From assembly GCA_023055425.1 (NCBI GenBank), contig JALGPY010000006.1, forward strand, positions 76,072,435 through 76,136,434: a stretch of DNA of 64,000 nucleotides, in the 5' to 3' direction. This stretch comes from Linanthus parryae (Eukaryota > Streptophyta > Magnoliopsida > Ericales > Polemoniaceae). Position numbers and translations under genes: made by a program. The notes under the pieces are model-generated. The model worked only from the letters and a program-made list of their open reading frames with translations, did not search any database and was not told the DNA's origin. The number at the start of each line of letters is the position of its first letter. Position 1 is the stretch's first letter. Of this stretch, positions 57,790 to 64,000 are shown piece after piece.

Positions 57790-59512
57790 GGATTGGAAGT
57801 GTTGGGTGTAATATAAGATTTTTGTTTGGTGGAGTACATATACAATGTGAATAATCGAAACAATTACAAAAATACCCCCACCATCAGCAGTATGAGATAC
57901 CCCAATTTGACCATCTGGAAATGTACTGTTCGAACTCAAATTTATCTTATTTTTTCCGAAAACAATTTTGCGGAACAAGCAACAGCCACAATTAAAAACA
58001 TCGAACGATAGTGATGAGTCAAGTTTGAAATTCTGAAGAAGGGGATAAAACAAACGAGGAGAGCTGAAAACAAGGAGAAGAGATGGAGAGTGAGGGTGTT
58101 ATGGGTATTTTTGGATAAACTCATAACCCTTCACTGCTACTTCTTCCGTTTCTTCTGGAATGTCCTCGTTTGACTTTTTGGAAATCTTTTCATGGTGTTG
58201 AGCTTTACTCTACAAGATCATGCAAAGATTACCAAACTCTTATATCGTCTTGCTAATTAAAACGCCGGTTCAAAATGACCTAATGAATAGTGGCAAAAAG
58301 TGAAATAGGCTGAAAGAGAAGAAAGAGATGTGGTAATACCTAAGGATATGAGGTATTGGATAAGCCTGAGAGTGAAGAGTTAGTGGGGGTACATTCAGCC
58401 GCATCCTACATTTTGCTTCACCAAACAAGGGAAATGCTTAGTAATCCCATCCCATCCCTAGTAAGCCAAATAAACAAACAAGGTGCTGGTGTTTGCAGAA
58501 ACCATGAAGGGATGTGGGTTTCGGGAAGTACTAGAATGATTAGTCACTCTTCTATTCCAATGCTGTTATTAAAGCAGATTCTTAGAGCATTCACAATAGT
58601 GTAATCTAGAACTGAGCTGTATATTTTTCGAATTCTATTTTAGCCAGTCAATATATTATGTTTTGCTCTAGTAGTGTTAGCCAATTTTCATTCACAATAT
58701 TTTTTTTAATTGTAGAGTCCTACACAAACTATATATGTGAGGTGTGAGAAATTATAGGAAGTGGGAACGTGGGAAAACAATTCGGAAAAATAATTTGGAT
58801 GAGAATAATATGCTTGCTAGATGTGGCGAGCAAAAAAATAGGAGACTAAAGTAGCAAGTGAATTAACGAGTCAATTGGAGTCCTAGTTCCACAAAAATGC
58901 TATCTATTTTAGTAATAACTTCCGTTTAACTAGTCTACAGTGGATGTTTAGGAGGTTGCGACTGCTTTTTAAAAAGGGGGTTATAAACTTCATTTTTGTA
59001 GCGTTGTGTCTGCTATAACGACAGCTGCTTTTTGATACTCAGAGCTCCGTTTCCAGGATTTGGAGAGAAGCTAGTTGTGTGGCAGATAGTCTAGCCAAGA
59101 GCTGTGCTGATTCAAGTCAAAGTAGAAGGTTTTTCCCCTCGTCGGCTCTTTGCCAGGAAGGGTTAGATTTGTTTTTTTTTTTTTTTTTGAGGAATGGTTA
59201 GATTTTGATTACAAGGGGCAGTCTATGGTTAGACTGATTTTATAGTTTTCTGTTTCTTTTCTAATGTACCAAACAAAAAGCTTACAGCAATCAAACTACA
59301 CAATATAATATAATGAGCATCACTGAAACATAAGAGTTGTATCATACACAATCAACAACACCAAAAATGCCTACCTGATGCAACAAGTACTCGGTGCATA
59401 GTGTGAAATCTACAATAGTTACAAAATTACTACTACAAAAATCAGGAGGAAAAGACAATGGGAGACAAATCAACACTAGACCTCCCTGCAAACTGGAATC
59501 TGTTAGCCTCTC
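57790..59512. other. Intergenic DNA between HCS1 and the MPS1-like gene
   Basis: No intact gene. It holds a dispersed repeat (58,185-58,260, related to 37,480-37,600), a possible MITE with ends AGAGCATTCACAATAG (58,585) and CTACAGTGGATGTT (58,933-58,946), and a short plus-strand RNase H remnant near 59,050-59,165 (REASCVADSLAKSCADSSQS) ending in poly-T. Confidence 0.5.
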
Positions 59513-60749
59513 TTAGTCAACTAACTGTTCTTGGAGCCGTAAACAAAGACCAGACATTTCACGGAGCAAATTACGTTGTTGTTCTCGTGATATCGACGCC
59601 TGAGACAACGCTGGTCTGGAGTCACCTAGTATTTCCTGAAGTCGGCTACATAGATCCAAAACTTCCTTGTTGTCTGCACTAGATTCGCCTATCAACTTCA
59701 GTAATTTACAGCTTCTGTCTTGATGCAAGAGTGATGGAGGTGCAATTGGAGGAACTAGAAAAGGGTGTTGAAGCAGTTCCGGTATCCTCCACCTTTCGTG
59801 GCGTTCCCATGCAAGGCACTTCTTCATCAGATCAACAAGCCATGGATTGGGTACTGGTTCATAGTCAATTTTGTGATTCGGGTCTGTTATGACTTTGAAC
59901 TTGTTCCAGAATGTGGTGTACTTTGCAAAGGGTGTTTTGCCATATACCATTTGGTAAAGGATGCACCCTAGCGACCAGATATCTGATGGCCTACCACATT
60001 TTATAATGTTTCCGTTTGCATCTTTTTCGTTGCACATAAATGCCTCAGGAGACATGTAACTCAATGTACCGACCTGCATATTCAATTATCAGAAAAGGGA
60101 AACACAAACCAAAAGCTATATTCAAAATTTTGGATCGGTTAAATTTTAGATAAAAACCCATCTTTTCACCTTTAGACTTTAGATTATCCTAGAAAAAGGG
60201 TTTTTGGAATAAAAAAGAAATCAATCCTTCTGACCTGCTCCTCATCTGGTTCCAGTTTAAACAAGCATGATTAAAGATGAGGGCAGGTACTTAATCGTAT
60301 AAGGTGACAAGTGACTTGTAACTCTTGGCATCTTTTTCTTTAACCTTTAATCTAATTTATCTAACAAAGCGAAGTAAGCAACAAGTTGAAAGTAGTTCCT
60401 ATGATGAACAGAGAATCATCCTGTCAAGTGACTGATCTACAAATCTAATTAAAGAGGCAACCAGTTCATTCTTCTTTTGCACTTGAGATAAACAACAACA
60501 ATACACTGCTGCTCATTTGATAATAAGAAGTGGATATGAAAGAACAATAGAACATGTACGGTAAAAAAGCAAGAATAGAGCAATAACCTGTGAATCTCGT
60601 TGAATGTTGGTTGTATCGCTCATTATAGCTTTGGCGATACCAAAGTCGATAAGCTTCAGAGAGCCTCTGACAAGAAGGAAATTAGCCGGCTTTAAGTCTG
60701 AGTGCACAATACGTTCCTCATGTATGGTATTAACAGCAAGAAGTATTTG
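59513..60749 (-). CDS. MPS1: MPS1/TTK-type protein kinase, C-terminal exons (partial)
   Basis: MPS1 kinases phosphorylate kinetochore proteins and run the spindle assembly checkpoint. Two exons are visible on the minus strand: 60,749-60,588 (54 codons) and 60,073-59,513 (186 codons plus TAA), joined in phase 0. Exon 1 of this part carries the catalytic loop [14 protein letters not shown] (HSD in place of HRD, as usual in this family), the DFG motif in [12 protein letters not shown], and [10 protein letters not shown]. Exon 2 has the activation-loop end [32 protein letters not shown] and [14 protein letters not shown], then a short helical tail. The N-lobe with the glycine loop and catalytic lysine was not found in 60,750-61,922. 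It may lie beyond 64,000, with copy B of the Mutator-like element sitting in an intron, or it may be lost. Confidence 0.85.
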
Positions 60750-61913
60750 CTGCCAATTGTCAGGCAAAATAATTATCAGATTCCACAGGTGTAAAAACCA
60801 ACATAATACACCAATTGACTGAAGAGAACCAAAGTTTTTATCACATTACACTATACAAATGAAGCTGATCCGGCACTCTGTTTCTAACTTGTTCCATCTA
60901 GCCAAACCCCTAATACAACACATATATTTGCCTAACTATTAACAAAGGTGCATTTGCCTTGCAATACATGGCAATCAGATATTTCTCTTTAAAAAAGCAT
61001 TATTTTTAGCTTTGACCATGTTTATTATCGAAACTCATTTACCTCTATAAAGTAATATTTCAACTATTTTTGTAACAAACCAGTGAATTTGCTAGTTCTC
61101 ACATTGTACTACTAAATGCAAGACCAGATATTGTAATTGTTAAATTATATTGAAGTGAATGTTTCCAAAATTGTAGCTACTTTTTATCTAGCAGACTAGC
61201 ACTACTGGAGATGCTCTAACAAAGTCTGCATCCTATAGGACAGACCAGATAGACCAGAAACACTAGAACCCATCATTGCCCAATTGCCTCTACTCTTTTG
61301 CATTTTTCTCCTCCTCTTTTGCATCTTGCAAGAACCTTAATCATCCAAAGATAGAGGCACCGGCGATTTGAGAAAGCAAGGTGCAATTAACAAGGAATCG
61401 TATCAAGAAGTAAATAGTCATTTTAAATGTTAATATTGACATTAATGAACAAAGAATGAAAATAGCATACATAAAATCCGACTCACAAAAGATGCAACTT
61501 CGTTCTTTAGAACTTAGGAATATTATAATGCAGTACAGATTAAACTGTCCTAGAACACCATAAGTCCATGAGTACAAGATGAGTACCGACAAACTTTTCA
61601 TCTTCAAATAAAGTAGTGAACAAGGGCCGAACGATGGAACAGCAGCATTGCACGGTCCAAAATCTAAAGGATAGCAAGATCGAATCAACAGACATGGAGA
61701 ACATTTTGTTTTCATAATATTATTTAAACGTTTAAGAATCCCTCCCACACACCAGTCCGACACAAAGAACAATTTAGAAGACTAGAGAAAGACCAAACTA
61801 GAATGAGCTGAAACAGATCATCGGCAGCCATCCTTCAAACAATAAAGATCTAGCCATCACACTCTTTCTAACCCATCATTTATGGGATGAAAATATGAAA
61901 ACTTACCTACCAA
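60750..61913. other. Upstream part of the MPS1-like locus, no exon recognised
   Basis: No kinase N-lobe motif seen. GCACTACTGGAGATGCTCT at 61,199-61,217 is a MITE-type end without a found partner. A minus-strand open frame at 61,341-61,772 is hydrophobic and Cys-rich but unrecognised, and I do not treat it as a gene. Confidence 0.4.
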
Positions 61914-61922
61914 ATTCCCAAA
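61914..61922. repeat. 9-bp target-site duplication ATTCCCAAA (left)
   Basis: Matches 63,536-63,544 exactly. Confidence 0.9.
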
Positions 61923-63535
61923 GGGTAAAAGACAAAAACCACCCTTCGAGTATGTGGTATATACAAAAACACCCCTCGCGTTCGGGGATATACAAAAACC
62001 ACCCGTCAGTGTTAGTGACTAACGGCACACTAACGGAGGGGTTAAAAGACAAAAATACCCCCCAAAAGTTAGAAAATTACCCCCTATAAACACCGTTTCC
62101 TTCCATTCTCCCCATTCCTAACCCTAAACCAACTCTTCCTTTCTCCCTCTTCTCTCACTCTTTCCCGTAACTTCTCACGGACAACAACAGAGCCACCGAG
62201 CCGTCCTTCTGCTTCTCCTTCCCCTCTCCTCTCTTGCTTGTCTCTCTCCCCGATCTCTCAATTGGTCGCCAGCCACTCTGCCCAGAAACCGAACAACCCA
62301 TAAACCGGATTGAGAGAACCCGTGTGTATTTGCAGATTTGATTGAAATTGGTGATGGGATAAGAGATCTGAGAGGTTTTGAAGGCGGATCGAGAGAACTA
62401 GGGCTTGAAAGATGGGTAGTTGAAGAAGGTTCTTTGATCCGTCCTCCTCGCCTCTCTTTCTCCCTCTCTATGTTTGTGTGTTGAGATCTGCACGATTGGG
62501 TGATGTTGGCGGCGATTTCGGCGGTGGCTGTGGCAGATCGAGGGACGGAGAGAATGAGGACGGCGAAAGAACGACAACCCCGACCTCCTGGAGGTGTTGG
62601 CAGACGACGGTGGCGGTGTTGGCGGTTCTCGTCCGGGCATATCTGATTTCTCTGCTTCTTCTCCGTTTCTTCTTCTTTTTCTTCTTCTGTTCTGCTCCGT
62701 TGTGGTCTCCAACCTCTCAACACCGTAATTTCATGCCTACTCTCTGTTATCTTCTGTCAATTACACTTGTATAGTGAATTACATGGCAGCGGTGTTGGTC
62801 TGTTATGGCAGAGAGCAGCAGCTTGGTTTGGAGGGTGTAGCTTTGTCTAATGGTGGCAGGTTGTGTGGCAGGTTGTGGATGGTGATAAGGTTGGTTGTTA
62901 TGTTGGTGAAGATCGGTGATGGATTATTTGAAGGGGCTATTTGTATTGCAGGGATGATGAGGTAGGCTGCTGTGTATTAGGTGGTAGCAGGTGTGATGTA
63001 GGTAGTTTGTTGGTGGATTAATGGTGAAGAGGCTTTGGAGGTAATGTTGAGATTAATTTGGGTTTAATGTTGGTGTGGTATTTGTTGTAGCCGATTGTTT
63101 TGGGAATAGGAGGTGGTTGTATTAGGTGGGTTGTTGGGTACCGTATTTGGTGTTGATGGGCAGTGAGGTTGTGAACTGTTATGGTGATTGTGAATGGTGG
63201 TGGTGGCGGGGTTGGTGTTGGTGGTGTTGGTGTTGCTGTCGGTGAATCAGTGGCGGTGTTGGTGGTGGTGAATCGGTGGTGGTCAAGAACACCAAGAACA
63301 TCAAGAACCTAAGCAAAATAAACAAAAAAATGCAAATAGGGGCAAAATGGTCATAAAAGAGACAGAATGTACCCCCGTACTAATTGATTGTAACAGAAGG
63401 GTGTTTTTCGTCTAACGTCCATCCACTGACAGGGGTGGTTTTTGTCTCGACAAGGGTGGTTTTTGTATACCCCCAAACACGAGGGGTGTTTTTGTATACC
63501 CCCATACTCGAGGGGTTGGCTTTTGTCTTTTACTC
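61923..63535. mobile_element. Mutator-like TIR element, copy B (1,613 bp)
   Basis: Inverted repeats of about 87 bp start GGGTAAAAGACAAAAACCA on the left and GAGTAAAAGACAAAAGCCAA on the right, with a perfect 9-bp TSD. The TIRs show the same three iterated ACAAAAACCACCC modules as copy A at 30,277, and the subterminal text (ACTAATTGATTGTAACAGAA, TAACGTCCATCCACTGACA) is shared. The interior has CT-rich DNA resembling a 5' UTR, several GC-rich short frames on both strands (62,175-62,774) and a GGT-rich microsatellite at 63,190-63,280. No transposase and no recognisable domain. Confidence 0.88.
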
Positions 63536-63544
63536 ATTCCCAAA
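63536..63544. repeat. 9-bp target-site duplication ATTCCCAAA (right)
   Basis: Partner of 61,914-61,922. Confidence 0.9.
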
Positions 63545-64000
63545 AGCTTGGCTGTCAGACGAAAGAAAACCCCAGAAATTTCGTAACCATTTCTAGCAAA
63601 TAACATTTTAACACAAATCTCCCCCATCCTTGAACCCTAAGGCCTAAGGGTATGTTTGGAGGCTGGAAAGTGGGAGGAAAATGAAAATGAAAATGAAACG
63701 ATGGACAAAAAAAAGTTTGTTTGGAAATTGGAGAAAATAAAAAGAAACAAACAAGAAAATAAACAAAATGGAGAATATGTAAGAAGGAAAATATGTGTTC
63801 TGCCCAAATCCGGCGGATTTTTTTTCCGATGATTGAGGAGTTGGGGCTGTTTTCCGATGGTTGCAATCAATTGCATCGTCTGGAGGAGAAATTGAGGGTT
63901 CAATTTGGGAACTGTGGGTCAAATTTGGACTGGGTTAGCTCTGTGCTTTAGGAGTTGGGGCTGTTTTTCTCAGTGATTGGGGTTTTCTCGGAGGTGAAGA
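63545..64000. other. Right edge, no gene assigned
   Basis: Minus-strand open frames overlap here (SQIEPSISPPDDAIDCNHRK) without a recognisable domain. They could be part of a gene that continues past the window, including the missing 5' end of the MPS1-like gene, but nothing supports that directly. Confidence 0.3.

Noticed and set aside
61341..61772. 143-residue hydrophobic frame as a membrane protein
   Set aside because: AT-rich composition explains the hydrophobic codons; no family motif and no promoter or neighbour support.
62175..62774. GC-rich frames in Mutator-like copy B as a captured gene
   Set aside because: Frames on both strands are equally open, rich in Arg/Glu or Ser/Pro and without domains; capture cannot be shown without a host match.
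1..64000. tRNA, rRNA or CRISPR features
   Set aside because: No cloverleaf with intact A and B boxes, no rRNA core and no regularly spaced repeat-spacer array was seen; the tandem arrays are LTR or microsatellite repeats.

Overview
This window is nuclear DNA of a flowering plant, most likely a eudicot. It carries long spliced genes with plant-specific targeting, Athila, Tekay and Copia-type LTR retrotransposons, plant L1 and RTE LINEs, Mutator-like and Harbinger-like DNA transposons, and a TRIM. There are no bacterial-type operons, no CRISPR array and no RNA gene that I could recognise. The species cannot be fixed from the sequence alone.

Left part, 1 to about 28,900: nested retrotransposons. 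The outermost host is an L1-type LINE on the minus strand (about 28,909 down to 19,300). It is broken by a Copia-like LTR element (24,459-27,868, 192-bp LTRs) that itself holds a further LTR-like insertion, by a second LTR-like insertion (about 20,753-21,954), by a 364-bp tandem duplication, and at 19,299 by chromovirus (Tekay-type) LTR sequence. The long LTR of a minus-strand Tekay-type element (2,694-4,424 plus 18,617-19,255) is split by a structurally complete 14.2-kb Athila-lineage element (4,425-18,611). That element has both LTRs, a perfect 5-bp target duplication GAGGG, PBS, PPT, an open gag-protease frame, a pol broken at three points, and a broken env-position ORF. It looks immobile on its own products.

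Middle, 28,900-39,200: gene-poor DNA with a Mutator-like element (30,277-32,086, 9-bp TSD) that carries a 5'-truncated LINE, a 2.4-kb Harbinger-like inverted-repeat element (32,889-35,309) and a 462-bp MITE.

Right part: two cellular genes, both on the minus strand. The first (39,242-56,703) is a biotin-protein ligase / holocarboxylase synthetase (HCS1-like). I resolved it into ten coding exons with consistent phases, giving 381 residues spread over 17.5 kb because the introns hold RTE LINE fragments, a TRIM, an LRR-kinase remnant and MITEs. The second (59,513-60,749) is the C-terminal part of an MPS1/TTK-type dual-specificity kinase. Its N-terminal exons were not found and may lie beyond the right edge, past another Mutator-like element (61,923-63,535) of the same family as the one at 30,277. 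The two genes are not functionally linked: one biotinylates carboxylases in plastid, mitochondrion or cytosol, and the other belongs to the spindle checkpoint.
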